DNA from: JAVKBW01 sp964352715
GTDB taxonomy: Bacteria > Pseudomonadota > Alphaproteobacteria > UBA8366 > Aestuariispiraceae
Length of the DNA: 64,000 bases
NCBI GenBank assembly: GCA_964352715.1
Contig: CAYGSU010000006.1
Coordinates: forward strand, 1 to 64,000
Reading direction: 5' to 3'
The position numbers and the translations under genes are program-made. Positions 7,852 through 16,469 of this stretch are shown one piece after another; positions within the stretch are counted from its first letter, which is position 1; every line of letters starts with the position of its first letter. The notes below the pieces were generated by a model that did no database searches, was not told where the DNA came from, and saw only the letters and a program-made list of their open reading frames with translations.

Positions 7852-10800
7852 ATGCCTCAACGCGACGATATCGATACCGTCCTGATCATCGGGGCCGGGC
7901 CTATCGTGATAGGTCAGGCCTGCGAATTCGACTATTCCGGGACACAGGCCTGCAAGGCCCTGCGCGAATGCGGTTACCGCGTTGTTCTGGTAAATTCGAA
8001 CCCCGCCACGATCATGACCGACCCGTCGACGGCGGATGCCACCTATATCGAACCGATCACGCCGGCCACGGTCGCGAAGATCATCGAACGCGAACGCGCC
8101 GAGCGGCCGAACGACAAGCTGGTCGTGCTGCCCACAATGGGTGGCCAGACGGCGCTGAACACCGCCCTTGCGCTTGACCAGGACGGCACGCTGGAACGGC
8201 TGGGGGTCGAAATGATCGGCGCCAAGGCCGATGTCATCGACAAGGCGGAAGACCGGCAGCGGTTCCGCGAGGCGATGGACAAGATCGGTCTGGAAAGCCC
8301 GCGCAGCCGGATGGTCGGGTCTCTGGCGGAAGCCCTGGAAGCGGTCGAGGATACCGGCCTGCCGGCCATCATCCGGCCGTCCTTCACAATGGGCGGCACC
8401 GGCGGCGGCATCGCCTATAACCGTGATGAATTCGTCAAACTGATCGACGGCGGACTGCGGGCCTCGCCCGTTGGCACGGTTCTGGTGGAAGAATCGGTTG
8501 TCGGCTGGAAAGAGTTCGAGATGGAAGTCGTCCGCGACAAGGCGGATAACTGCATCATCATCTGTTCCATTGAAAACATCGACCCGATGGGCATCCATAC
8601 CGGCGATTCCGTCACCATCGCACCGGCGCTGACGCTGACGGACAAGGAATACCAGATCATGCGCAACGCGTCGATTGCGTGCCTGCGCGAGATCGGCGTC
8701 GATACCGGCGGCTCGAACGTGCAGTTCGCCGTCGATCCGAAAACCGGCCGACTGGTGGTCATCGAAATGAACCCGCGGGTTTCGCGGTCATCCGCGCTGG
8801 CTTCCAAGGCGACGGGCTTTCCGATTGCGAAAGTCGCCGCGAAACTGGCGGTGGGCTATACGCTGGACGAGCTGGACAACGACATCACCAAAATCACGCC
8901 GGCGAGTTTCGAGCCATCCATAGACTACATCGTCACCAAAATGCCGCGCTTCGCCTTCGAGAAATTTCCCGGCGCGGAACCCTATCTGACGACCTCCATG
9001 AAATCGGTCGGCGAGGCGATGTCGATCGGCAGGACCTTCGCCGAAAGCCTGCAGAAGGCGCTGCGCTCGATGGAAACCGGTCTTTCCGGTCTGGACGAAA
9101 TCCGCATCGACGGATCCGACGACCCGGACAAGGACGCAATTCGCGCCGCCGTGGCCAAACCGACGCCGGACCGCATCCTGACCATTGCCCAGGCGTTCCG
9201 GCACGGAACCAGCGTTGAAGACGTGCATCAGGCCTGCAAGGTCGATCCGTGGTTTCTGGAACAGATCAAGGCGATCGTCGATACGGAAGCGAGAGTCAGG
9301 GCTGACGGTCTGCCGACCACGAAACAGGGCTTCCTCGCGTTGAAGAAAATGGGCTTCGCCGACGCCAGACTGGCGCATCTTGTCGGCGCATCCGAAGAAG
9401 AGGTCTCGCTCGCGCGCCGGGCACTGGACGTTCGGCCGGTCTACAAACGGATCGACACCTGCGCCGGTGAATTTCCGTCACCGACGCCCTACCTGTATTC
9501 CTGCTACGAAGGCAACGCCTTCACACCGGCGGAATCGGAAGCCGATGTCAGCGACCGGCAGAAAATCCTGATCCTTGGCGGTGGCCCGAACCGCATCGGC
9601 CAGGGCATCGAATTCGACTATTGCTGCGTTCACGCCGCCTACGCGCTGTCGGATGCCGGGTTCGAGACCATCATGGTCAACTGCAACCCTGAAACGGTAT
9701 CGACGGACTACGACACATCGGACCGGCTGTATTTCGAGCCGCTGACCGACGAAGACGTTGTCGAGATCGTTCGCGAGGAACAGAAAAACGGAACCGTCCT
9801 CGGGGTGATCGTTCAGTTCGGCGGTCAGACGCCGCTTAAACTGGCCGCGGCGCTCGAGAAGGCGAACATTCCGATCCTCGGCACATCGCCTGACGCGATT
9901 GATCTGGCGGAGGACCGCAAACGCTTCCAGACCCTGCTGCGCGACCTGGACCTGAAACAGCCGCCGAACGGCACCGCCACATCCGAAGACGAAGCCGTTA
10001 CCATCGCCACTGAAATCGGCTACCCGGTCGTCATTCGCCCGTCCTACGTGCTGGGCGGAAGGGCCATGGAAATCGTGCATGACGAAGAAGACCTTCGGCG
10101 GTACATGCGAACGGCCGTCGTCGCTTCCGGCAAGAACCCTGTCCTGGTGGATTTCTATCTGCGCGATGCAATCGAAGTGGATGTCGATGCCCTCTGCGAC
10201 GCCGACGGCGCGGTGTATATCGCCGGTGTCATGGAACATATCGAGGAAGCGGGCATTCATTCCGGCGACAGCGCCTGCTCGCTGCCGCCCTATTCGCTGT
10301 CCGCAACGGTTGTCGCCGAGATGGAGCGCCAGACCCGTGAACTGGCCCGCGCCCTGCACGTTGTCGGTTTGATGAACGTGCAGTTCGCCGTGAAGGACGG
10401 TGAAATCTTCCTGCTTGAAGTAAACCCGCGCGCCAGCCGCACTGTACCCTTCGTCGCCAAGGCGACGGGCATTCCGATTGCCAAGCTTGCCGCCCGGGTC
10501 ATGGCCGGTGCGAAACTGGACGACCTGGACCTGAAAAACAGGGCGGTGAGCAATCATATCGCCGTCAAGGAAGCGGTGTTTCCGTTCAGTCGGTTCCCGG
10601 GCGTCGATGTCATGCTGGGTCCGGAAATGCGCTCGACCGGCGAAGTCATGGGGCTGGATACGGATTTCGCGCGCGCCTTCGCCAAGGCGCAGTTCGGCTG
10701 TGGTGCGGACTTGCCGGACTCCGGCAAGATTTTCGTCTCGGTCAAGGACACCGACAAGGTTGTCATGACCGAAATCGCCCGCGACATGCAGGCCCTGGGC

Positions 10801-11124
10801 TACGGCATTGTCGCAACCCGCGGCACGGCACGCTGGTTCCGCGAACACGGGGTCGAAGTCGAGGACATCAACAAGGTTCTCGAAGGACAGCCACATATTG
10901 TTGACGCCATCATCAATGGTGAAATCTGCCTTGTCTTCAACACGACGGAAGGCAAAAAGGCCATCGAGGACAGTTTTTCGCTGCGCCGGGCGGCTTTGAC
11001 GCAATCGGTACCCTATTACACCACCGTTTCGGGCGCGCGCGCCGCAATGCTGGCAATTCGCGCAATAAAGCAGGGAAGTCTTGAAGTCGCGCCGCTTCAG
11101 TCTTACTTTTCTAGTTCGCCTTAA
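7852..11124 (+). CDS. carB: Carbamoyl-phosphate synthase large subunit
   Basis: CarB makes carbamoyl phosphate from bicarbonate, ammonia and two ATP. The 1090-residue protein shows the internal duplication of two ATP-grasp halves: the first opens LIIGAGPIVIGQACEFDYSG near residue 10 and the second repeats the pattern as ILGGGPNRIGQGIEFDYCC near residue 575. An oligomerisation segment separates them. The C-terminal MGS-like allosteric domain begins around residue 955 (GKIFVSVKDTDK) and normally binds UMP or ornithine. Length is typical of the family. It follows carA by 206 bases, a larger gap than usual, which holds a possible small peptide. A hairpin terminator lies after the stop. Confidence 0.99.
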   Translation: MPQRDDIDTVLIIGAGPIVIGQACEFDYSGTQACKALRECGYRVVLVNSNPATIMTDPSTADATYIEPITPATVAKIIERERAERPNDKLVVLPTMGGQTALNTALALDQDGTLERLGVEMIGAKADVIDKAEDRQRFREAMDKIGLESPRSRMVGSLAEALEAVEDTGLPAIIRPSFTMGGTGGGIAYNRDEFVKLIDGGLRASPVGTVLVEESVVGWKEFEMEVVRDKADNCIIICSIENIDPMGIHTGDSVTIAPALTLTDKEYQIMRNASIACLREIGVDTGGSNVQFAVDPKTGRLVVIEMNPRVSRSSALASKATGFPIAKVAAKLAVGYTLDELDNDITKITPASFEPSIDYIVTKMPRFAFEKFPGAEPYLTTSMKSVGEAMSIGRTFAESLQKALRSMETGLSGLDEIRIDGSDDPDKDAIRAAVAKPTPDRILTIAQAFRHGTSVEDVHQACKVDPWFLEQIKAIVDTEARVRADGLPTTKQGFLALKKMGFADARLAHLVGASEEEVSLARRALDVRPVYKRIDTCAGEFPSPTPYLYSCYEGNAFTPAESEADVSDRQKILILGGGPNRIGQGIEFDYCCVHAAYALSDAGFETIMVNCNPETVSTDYDTSDRLYFEPLTDEDVVEIVREEQKNGTVLGVIVQFGGQTPLKLAAALEKANIPILGTSPDAIDLAEDRKRFQTLLRDLDLKQPPNGTATSEDEAVTIATEIGYPVVIRPSYVLGGRAMEIVHDEEDLRRYMRTAVVASGKNPVLVDFYLRDAIEVDVDALCDADGAVYIAGVMEHIEEAGIHSGDSACSLPPYSLSATVVAEMERQTRELARALHVVGLMNVQFAVKDGEIFLLEVNPRASRTVPFVAKATGIPIAKLAARVMAGAKLDDLDLKNRAVSNHIAVKEAVFPFSRFPGVDVMLGPEMRSTGEVMGLDTDFARAFAKAQFGCGADLPDSGKIFVSVKDTDKVVMTEIARDMQALGYGIVATRGTARWFREHGVEVEDINKVLEGQPHIVDAIINGEICLVFNTTEGKKAIEDSFSLRRAALTQSVPYYTTVSGARAAMLAIRAIKQGSLEVAPLQSYFSSSP

Positions 11125-11150
11125 AACTGAGGGATGTTGTTGGACTTAGC

Positions 11151-11188
11151 GTCAGCATCGCCCGATGCTGACGGGGTGTTTATTTTTG
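11151..11188 (+). terminator. Likely intrinsic terminator after carB
   Basis: GTCAGCATC (11151-11159) and GATGCTGAC (11164-11172) form a perfect nine-pair stem with loop GCCC. GGGGTG and then a T-rich run, TTTATTTTT, follow. It lies between the carB stop and greA, so greA would need its own promoter or partial read-through. Confidence 0.65.
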
Positions 11189-11213
11189 TGCTCAGGACGG
11201 TGAGGTAGGGGCA

Positions 11214-11687
11214 ATGCAGAAGGTGCCAATGACGTTGGCGGGCTATGAAGCCTTGCAGACGGAACTGAAGAACCTGAAATCCGTTGAGCGACCCGCCATT
11301 ATTCAGGCGATCGCAGAAGCGCGTGAACACGGTGATCTTTCGGAGAACGCCGAATACCACGCTGCGCGCGAACGCCAGAGCTTCGTTGAAGGACGAATCG
11401 GCGAGCTGGAAGACAAGACCAGCCGGGCGGAGATCATCGACCCGACGAAACTGACGGGCGACGAGATCAAGTTCGGCGCGACCGTGACAATCGCCGACTG
11501 CGACACCGACGAAGAGAAAGTCTATCAGATCGTCGGAGAAACCGAATCCGATATTGCGGGCGGCAAGGTTGCGGTGACATCGCCACTGTCGCGTGCGCTG
11601 ATCGGCAAGGCTGTCGGCGATACGGTGGAAGTCAGTTCGCCTGGCGGCACCAAGGAATATGAAATCGTCGATGTGAAGTTCGTCTGA
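11214..11687 (+). CDS. greA: Transcription elongation factor GreA
   Basis: GreA rescues backtracked RNA polymerase by stimulating transcript cleavage. The 157-residue protein has the standard start (MQKVPMTLAGYEALQTEL) and an N-terminal coiled coil. The acidic tip appears in AREHGDLSENAEYHAARERQ, and the C-terminal FKBP-like domain contains the SPLSRALIGK motif and ends in YEIVDVKF. Length is exactly that of the family. It follows carB, a gene order common in alphaproteobacteria. Confidence 0.98.
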   Translation: MQKVPMTLAGYEALQTELKNLKSVERPAIIQAIAEAREHGDLSENAEYHAARERQSFVEGRIGELEDKTSRAEIIDPTKLTGDEIKFGATVTIADCDTDEEKVYQIVGETESDIAGGKVAVTSPLSRALIGKAVGDTVEVSSPGGTKEYEIVDVKFV

Positions 11688-11738
11688 CGTATCTGGTGCC
11701 GATCCGGCGCTGCCTGCTGAAATTTGGAGTACGTCCCG

Positions 11739-11933
11739 GTGTTGAACTGGCTGAACATGTTATTCGGGACTGAAATGTCCTGGCACGGCTGGATCGCCAT
11801 TACGGCCGGCATTATCGGTGTCGCCGGGTTGAATATCGGCCTGATGCTGCTGACCATTTTTTCCAACCGCAAAGGGTATGATGCTGCGGCGAATGACTAT
11901 GTTGAAGACCGTCCGCCGGCCGCCAAGGACTGA
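11739..11933 (+). CDS. Small two-helix membrane protein of unknown function
   Basis: The frame encodes about 64 residues. GTG at 11739 is preferred because GGAG (11726-11729) lies nine bases before it; a TTG at 11724 would add five residues. A hydrophobic segment (ITAGIIGVAGLNIGLMLLTIF) forms at least one clear membrane helix, and the first 15 residues are amphipathic. The tail is polar and proline-rich (DRPPAAKD). I recognise no family. It lies 51 bases after greA and is convergent with the Lrp-type regulator. Confidence 0.55.
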   Translation: MLNWLNMLFGTEMSWHGWIAITAGIIGVAGLNIGLMLLTIFSNRKGYDAAANDYVEDRPPAAKD

Positions 11934-11941
11934 CATTCCTG

Positions 11942-12406
11942 TCAGAAGGGCACACCCGGCAGGGATTTGGCGGTACGGATGACCTGGATTGTCTGAACGG
12001 TGTTTACATGGGGTTCTGCGACAAGTCGTTCGGTCAGTTCGTTCTCGTGGGCCGTGTTTTTGGCGACAAGGCGCAGCATGAAATCTCCCGCGCCGCGCAC
12101 CATGTGCACTTCCCTCACTTCGGGCCAATCGGTAAGGCGCGCTTCAAAACCACGAAGAACATCGCTTGATTGACTGTCCAGACCGACCAGGGTGAAGAAC
12201 ATGACCTCGTATCCCAACGCAACTTCGTCGAGGTCGGCGTGATATCCCCGGATCATTCCCGATTGTTCGAGTGCCCGGACCCGCCTCAAACAGGGCGGCG
12301 CGGAAATGCCGGCCCGTTTGGCGAGTTCGACATTCGTCATCCGACCGTCTTTCTGAAGATCTTCCAGAATAAGGCGGTCGATATCGTCCAGTTTCACGCT
12401 GCTCAT
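11942..12406 (-). CDS. Lrp/AsnC family transcriptional regulator
   Basis: The protein of 154 residues has the N-terminal AsnC-type helix-turn-helix (VKLDDIDRLILEDLQKDGR, then VELAKRAGISAPPCLRRVRALE). A C-terminal RAM/ligand-binding domain includes VREVHMVRGAGDFMLRLV. Such proteins sense amino acids as octamers. ATG 12406 is chosen because AAGAGGTGGGG precedes it; an in-frame extension to 12529 would add 41 residues unlike the family. The gene is divergent from the ELM1-like gene, a possible target besides itself. The effector is unknown. Confidence 0.93.
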   Translation of the reverse strand: MSSVKLDDIDRLILEDLQKDGRMTNVELAKRAGISAPPCLRRVRALEQSGMIRGYHADLDEVALGYEVMFFTLVGLDSQSSDVLRGFEARLTDWPEVREVHMVRGAGDFMLRLVAKNTAHENELTERLVAEPHVNTVQTIQVIRTAKSLPGVPF

Positions 12407-12531
12407 ACCCCACCTCTTATCGATTCCGTTAAGCAATGGTCTAACCTTCAGAGGCACGGTTGCGCAAGATTCTTTCGCAATCCGATGCCGATCAATTTGC
12501 CGGCATCGGCGATTTCGGCTGGGATACACGC

Positions 12532-13491
12532 ATGACGGATGCCGTTTGCTGGACCTTGACGGACGGCAGAATGGGAATGCTCGCGCAGGCCCTGGGCCTG
12601 GCGGAAGCTGTCGGATTGCCGATTGTTCAGAAAACCATCAAGCCCCACGGACTGCTGAAACTTCTGCCGCCCGCCTTGTGGCCACCCGGCGCGAAAGGGT
12701 TCCAGCCTGACGATTCACAGTTCCAGCCCCCCTGGCCGCGCCTGCTGATTGCCTGCGGCCGCCATGCCGTCGGCCCCAGCCTCGCCATTCGACGCCTCAG
12801 CAAGGGCGCGACCTTTCTGGTGGTGACGCAGGACCCGCGCGTCAGCCCGTCGAAATTCGATCTCGTCGTCGTGCCGGAACATGACCGGCTGACCGGCCCG
12901 AACGTTATTCAGACAACAGGGTCGGTGCATCGCGTCAGCCAGCAACGTCTCGCATCGGAACGGCAAAACCCGGTAATTGATCTGAGCCACCTTCCGCGCC
13001 CCCTGATCGCGGTGTCGATCGGCGGGGCGAACAAGGTGTTCAACCTTGGCCCGGAACGAATGGCTGTCATCGTCGAGCAGCTAAAGGCCCTGATCGCCGA
13101 AACCGGCTGCGGGATGGTTGTTACAGCATCCCGGCGTACCGCGGGCGAAAGCGAAAATATCCTTCGGCGCGGTCTGCAGAATACCGGTGCAATGGTCTGG
13201 GACGGCACCGGCCAAAATCCGTATTTCAGCTATCTCGCGCAGGCAGATGCAGTGCTGGTGACGCAGGATTCGGTGAACATGATTTCCGAAGCCTGTGCGA
13301 CCGGAAAACCCGTTCATGTCATCGCCCTGGACCGGCGAAGCCGTAAACCCAACAAGTTCGACCGGTTTCACAATCAATTATATGCCATGGATGCCGCACG
13401 CCCGTTCGCCGGAACCATCGATATCTGGTCGCCGCCGGTTCTGGACGAATCGGCACGTGTCGCCTCGGAAATTCAGGCACTTATCGGCTGA
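12532..13491 (+). CDS. ELM1/DUF1022 family protein (GT-B-like, 'mitochondrial fission ELM1')
   Basis: This protein of about 319 residues matches the family named after plant ELM1. Visible hallmarks are VCWTLTDGRMGM at the start, LLIACGRHAVGPSLAIRR, the TQDPRVSP stretch, VSIGGANKVFNL and the TQDSVNMISEACATGKPVHV segment, which resembles the nucleotide-sugar site of GT-B glycosyltransferases. The bacterial function is unknown; a role in surface polysaccharide synthesis is only an inference from the fold. ATG 12532 gives the usual family start; an upstream TTG at 12460 is in frame. A GmhA-like gene lies 1.5 kb away. Confidence 0.85.
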   Translation: MTDAVCWTLTDGRMGMLAQALGLAEAVGLPIVQKTIKPHGLLKLLPPALWPPGAKGFQPDDSQFQPPWPRLLIACGRHAVGPSLAIRRLSKGATFLVVTQDPRVSPSKFDLVVVPEHDRLTGPNVIQTTGSVHRVSQQRLASERQNPVIDLSHLPRPLIAVSIGGANKVFNLGPERMAVIVEQLKALIAETGCGMVVTASRRTAGESENILRRGLQNTGAMVWDGTGQNPYFSYLAQADAVLVTQDSVNMISEACATGKPVHVIALDRRSRKPNKFDRFHNQLYAMDAARPFAGTIDIWSPPVLDESARVASEIQALIG

Positions 13492-13653
13492 CCGTCATTC
13501 GTTGGCCTTTGCCTGAAAGCGACCTGTTTCCGGCAGTAGCGCTGGGATTTCCGAAATCTTGCGTTAAAACCTCAGGAAAACAACCTTGGCGCTTTCTCGC
13601 GTCATTGCGTACAGTCCCCCTCGCTTGAACTTTTGTGTTTGGAGTGTCGGTCG

Positions 13654-14553
13654 ATGCCGATGGACTGGGACAAACTGCGGGTTTTTTATGCGGTCGCGGA
13701 AGCCGGAAGCTTCACCCATGCCGGCGACACCCTGAATCTGAGTCAGTCCGCCGTAAGCCGTCAGGTCAGCGCGCTTGAAGAAAGCGTGCAGACGCCGCTG
13801 TTCCACAGACATGCGCGTGGCCTGATTCTGACCGAGCAGGGTGAAATACTTTATCGCACCACCAAGCATGTTTTTCATGAATTGGCGATGGTGCAGGCGC
13901 AGCTCGCTGAAAACCTGGACCGGCCGACAGGCCCACTGAAAATCACCACGACAATCGGCTTCGGGTCGACCTGGCTCACCGCATGCATCAAGGAATTCAT
14001 CGAAATTCATCCGGAAGTCGATGTCAGCCTGTATCTGATTGATCAGGAAGTGGACCTGAACATGCGGCAGGCCGACGTTGCCATCCGCATGACCGAGCCG
14101 CGACAGCCGAATCTGATCCAGCGCCCGCTGATGACCATCACCTCGCAACTCTACGGGTCAGACGACTACTTCGCCGAATTCGGACGACCGCAAACGCCGG
14201 AGGATCTCGATCATCACCGCCTGATCGTCTTCGGGGACGATTCCCCGCTGCCAACCTCGTCGGTCAACTGGGCGCTTTCGGTCGGGGCAACCCTGAAAAA
14301 TCCGCGCAAGCCAATCTTGCGGGTCAACAATACATACGGCATTTACCGGGCTGCGGTCAGCGGCCTGGGCATCGCCTCGTTACCGGAATACATGGCGCGG
14401 CAACATGCCAAGCTGGAACGCGTATTACCGGATTATGAAAGCCCGCCGACGCAATGCTACTTCGTTTATCCGGAGGAATTGCGTCATTCGAAGCGCATCG
14501 CCGTCATCCGCGACTTTCTTCTGAAACGTGTTGCGGAAGACCGCCTGCGCTGA
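13654..14553 (+). CDS. LysR family transcriptional regulator
   Basis: The protein of about 299 residues has the canonical winged helix at its N-terminus (LRVFYAVAEAGSFTHAGDTLNLSQSAVSRQVSALEE, ending near residue 65). A substrate-binding, periplasmic-binding-protein-like domain follows. ATG 13654 is preferred because GGAG in TGGAGTGTCGG precedes it; an ATG-like extension from 13633 is less well spaced. It precedes the carboxymuconolactone decarboxylase-like gene on the same strand by 52 bases, so regulator and target may be co-transcribed. The inducer is unknown. Confidence 0.93.
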   Translation: MPMDWDKLRVFYAVAEAGSFTHAGDTLNLSQSAVSRQVSALEESVQTPLFHRHARGLILTEQGEILYRTTKHVFHELAMVQAQLAENLDRPTGPLKITTTIGFGSTWLTACIKEFIEIHPEVDVSLYLIDQEVDLNMRQADVAIRMTEPRQPNLIQRPLMTITSQLYGSDDYFAEFGRPQTPEDLDHHRLIVFGDDSPLPTSSVNWALSVGATLKNPRKPILRVNNTYGIYRAAVSGLGIASLPEYMARQHAKLERVLPDYESPPTQCYFVYPEELRHSKRIAVIRDFLLKRVAEDRLR

Positions 14554-14605
14554 TCCGTCGGGCAGCCGCATTCAACCAATAGCAGGACGTTCAGGGAGAT
14601 ATCAG

Positions 14606-14983
14606 ATGAACAAGGAACTTTTCGACAAAGGGCTCGATGTCCGAAAAAAAGTGCTGGGCGACGCCTATGTTGAAAATTCGCTTAACAATGCAACGGATTT
14701 CACAATGGCATTCCAGGAATTCGTCACCGAGAACTGTTGGGGATACACCTGGACCCGCGACGGCCTGGATCTGAAAACCCGGAGCATCCTGAACCTTGGC
14801 ATGCTGTGCGCCCTGAACAGGGGCAACGAATTGAAGGTGCATGTCAGAGGGGCGGTCAACAACGGCGTGACCAAAGAGGAAATGACGGAGATCTTCATCC
14901 AGGTCGGCACGTATTGCGGCATGCCGGCAGCGCTGGAAGGCTTCAAGATCGCTCAGGAAGTGTTCGACGACATGGGTGTCTGA
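14606..14983 (+). CDS. Carboxymuconolactone decarboxylase family protein
   Basis: The 125-residue all-helical protein belongs to the CMD/AhpD superfamily. It has the VRKKVLGDAYVENSL start, the LDLKTRSILNLGMLCALNRGNE helix, and HVRGAVNNGVTKEEMTEIFIQVGTYCGMPAALEGF at the C-terminal side. It resembles PcaC-type 4-carboxymuconolactone decarboxylases more than AhpD, because the CxxC of AhpD is absent. No other protocatechuate pathway gene is in the window, so the substrate is uncertain. The ATG at 14606 has GGGAG just upstream. It is convergent with the GmhA-type gene, only seven bases apart. Confidence 0.87.
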   Translation: MNKELFDKGLDVRKKVLGDAYVENSLNNATDFTMAFQEFVTENCWGYTWTRDGLDLKTRSILNLGMLCALNRGNELKVHVRGAVNNGVTKEEMTEIFIQVGTYCGMPAALEGFKIAQEVFDDMGV

Positions 14984-14990
14984 GCAACCG

Positions 14991-15569
14991 TCAGTCGCTC
15001 ACCAGACCGAGTTCCCGCTCCAGGGCGCCACACAGCATCTGACCGAGCGTTATATGCATCTCCTGGATTCGTGCCGTGGTCGTGCTGGGCACGATCAGCA
15101 GGGGGTCGGCAGCATCCCGCATGGCGCCGCCATCACCGCCGGTGAAGCCGGTTGCAACCAACCCTTCCTGCCGGGCGATCTTCAGCGCCAGCAGAACATT
15201 GGCGCTTCGTCCGGATGTGGAGATACCGACAGCCACGTCACCCGGTTTGCCGATAGCGGAAATCTGCCGGGCAAACAGATGGTCGAATCCATAATCGTTG
15301 CCAATGGCGGTAAGCGCCGATGTATCGGTTGTCAGGGCGAAGGATGCAATCGGCGCACGGTCGATCTTGTAGCGCACAGTCAGTTCGGTCGCCAGGTGCT
15401 GCGCATCGGAGGCGCTGCCACCATTGCCGAAAAACAGAATCTTTCCACCCTGTCTGATACAGGTGACCCAGACCGCCAGCATTTTCTGAAAATCACCCCG
15501 TAATCCGTCACGTGTCGCGGCCGCAACGGTAAGGTGCTCGTCGAATTCCTGATCAAAATAGGCTGTCAT
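14991..15569 (-). CDS. gmhA: SIS-domain phosphoheptose isomerase (GmhA type)
   Basis: The family interconverts sedoheptulose 7-phosphate and D-glycero-manno-heptose 7-phosphate for LPS core synthesis. The 192-residue protein has the SIS-domain signatures FFGNGGSASDAQHLATELT and DVAVGISTSGRSANVLLAL, and the GmhA-type C-terminal QEMHITLGQMLCGALE helix with its metal/substrate residues. Length fits GmhA. Because DiaA-type SIS proteins are close relatives, the name is a family call. No other heptose gene is in the window. Confidence 0.85.
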   Translation of the reverse strand: MTAYFDQEFDEHLTVAAATRDGLRGDFQKMLAVWVTCIRQGGKILFFGNGGSASDAQHLATELTVRYKIDRAPIASFALTTDTSALTAIGNDYGFDHLFARQISAIGKPGDVAVGISTSGRSANVLLALKIARQEGLVATGFTGGDGGAMRDAADPLLIVPSTTTARIQEMHITLGQMLCGALERELGLVSD

Positions 15570-15670
15570 GGGGTTTGTCGTAAAAATCCTTGTGCCGCGC
15601 TACCTTACGCACCGCTCCCGGATGCACAAGTCTTTCAGAACCCGGGGAAATCCGTGTATGGTGCGCTGCG

Positions 15671-16432
15671 ATGACCATAACCGTAACACAACTTTATCGA
15701 TACCCCGTGAAGGGAATGGCGGCTGACGAACTGCAGCAGGTTACGCTGGCAGAAAACGGCAGTTTTCCCTATGACCGCGCCTTTGCGCTCGCCCATGCCT
15801 CGACCGGGGTAGACAAGACACGGCCGCACTGGGCCCCGCCGCACAATTTCATCATGCTGAAACGCGATGACAAGCTGGCGCAGCTGGGTCTGGAATTCGA
15901 CGAGGAAACCACCACGATGACGGTGACCCGCCGGGGCAAGCCCGTCAGCCGGGGAAGTCTTAACGATCAGATGGGGAAGACCGTTCTTGAAAGTTTTCTG
16001 GCCGGTTTCCTGCCTCAGGGACCCCGCGGCAATCCGAAAATTCTCGAAGCGCCGGAAGGCGTTCGTTTCGCCGACAGAGAACGGCTATCGGTCTCGATCA
16101 TCAATCTTGCAAGCCTGAAGGATATCGAGCGTGTGATGCGGCGGCCGATCGACCCGCTGCGGTTTCGCGCCAACATCTATATCGATGGTGCCCCGGCCTG
16201 GAGTGAAAACAGCTGGGTCGGCAGCACCATCAGGATTGGCGACGTTGACTTTGAGGTCATGGAGCAGACCAGGCGCTGTGACGCAACGAATGTCGAGCCG
16301 GTAACCGGCAACCGGGACATGAACATTCCGGTGACGTTGCAAAACGGCTTCGGACACCGGCAATGCGGTGTCTATGCGCGCATCGCATCAAACGGCACGA
16401 TAGCGGTCGGCGACAGCGTCATCATTCCCTGA
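15671..16432 (+). CDS. MOSC domain-containing protein
   Basis: The protein of 253 residues has an N-terminal MOSC beta-barrel (TVTQLYRYPVKGMAADEL) followed by the MOSC domain with its conserved cysteine near EQTRRCDATNVEPVTG and RDMNIP. These domains bind molybdenum cofactor or carry sulfur, as in mARC and YcbX. The enzymatic substrate is not predictable. ATG 15671 matches the family N-terminus, while an in-frame extension to 15590 is not conserved in character. It is divergent from the SIS gene and convergent with DUF4167. Confidence 0.9.
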   Translation: MTITVTQLYRYPVKGMAADELQQVTLAENGSFPYDRAFALAHASTGVDKTRPHWAPPHNFIMLKRDDKLAQLGLEFDEETTTMTVTRRGKPVSRGSLNDQMGKTVLESFLAGFLPQGPRGNPKILEAPEGVRFADRERLSVSIINLASLKDIERVMRRPIDPLRFRANIYIDGAPAWSENSWVGSTIRIGDVDFEVMEQTRRCDATNVEPVTGNRDMNIPVTLQNGFGHRQCGVYARIASNGTIAVGDSVIIP

Positions 16433-16469
16433 GCACCCGATCCGGAGCCTGACCCGGACTATCCATCAC

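Noticed and set aside
9478..11004. A 508-codon open frame antisense to carB
   Set aside because: carB is unmistakable across the same bases; the antisense frame has no domain resemblance and is a shadow.
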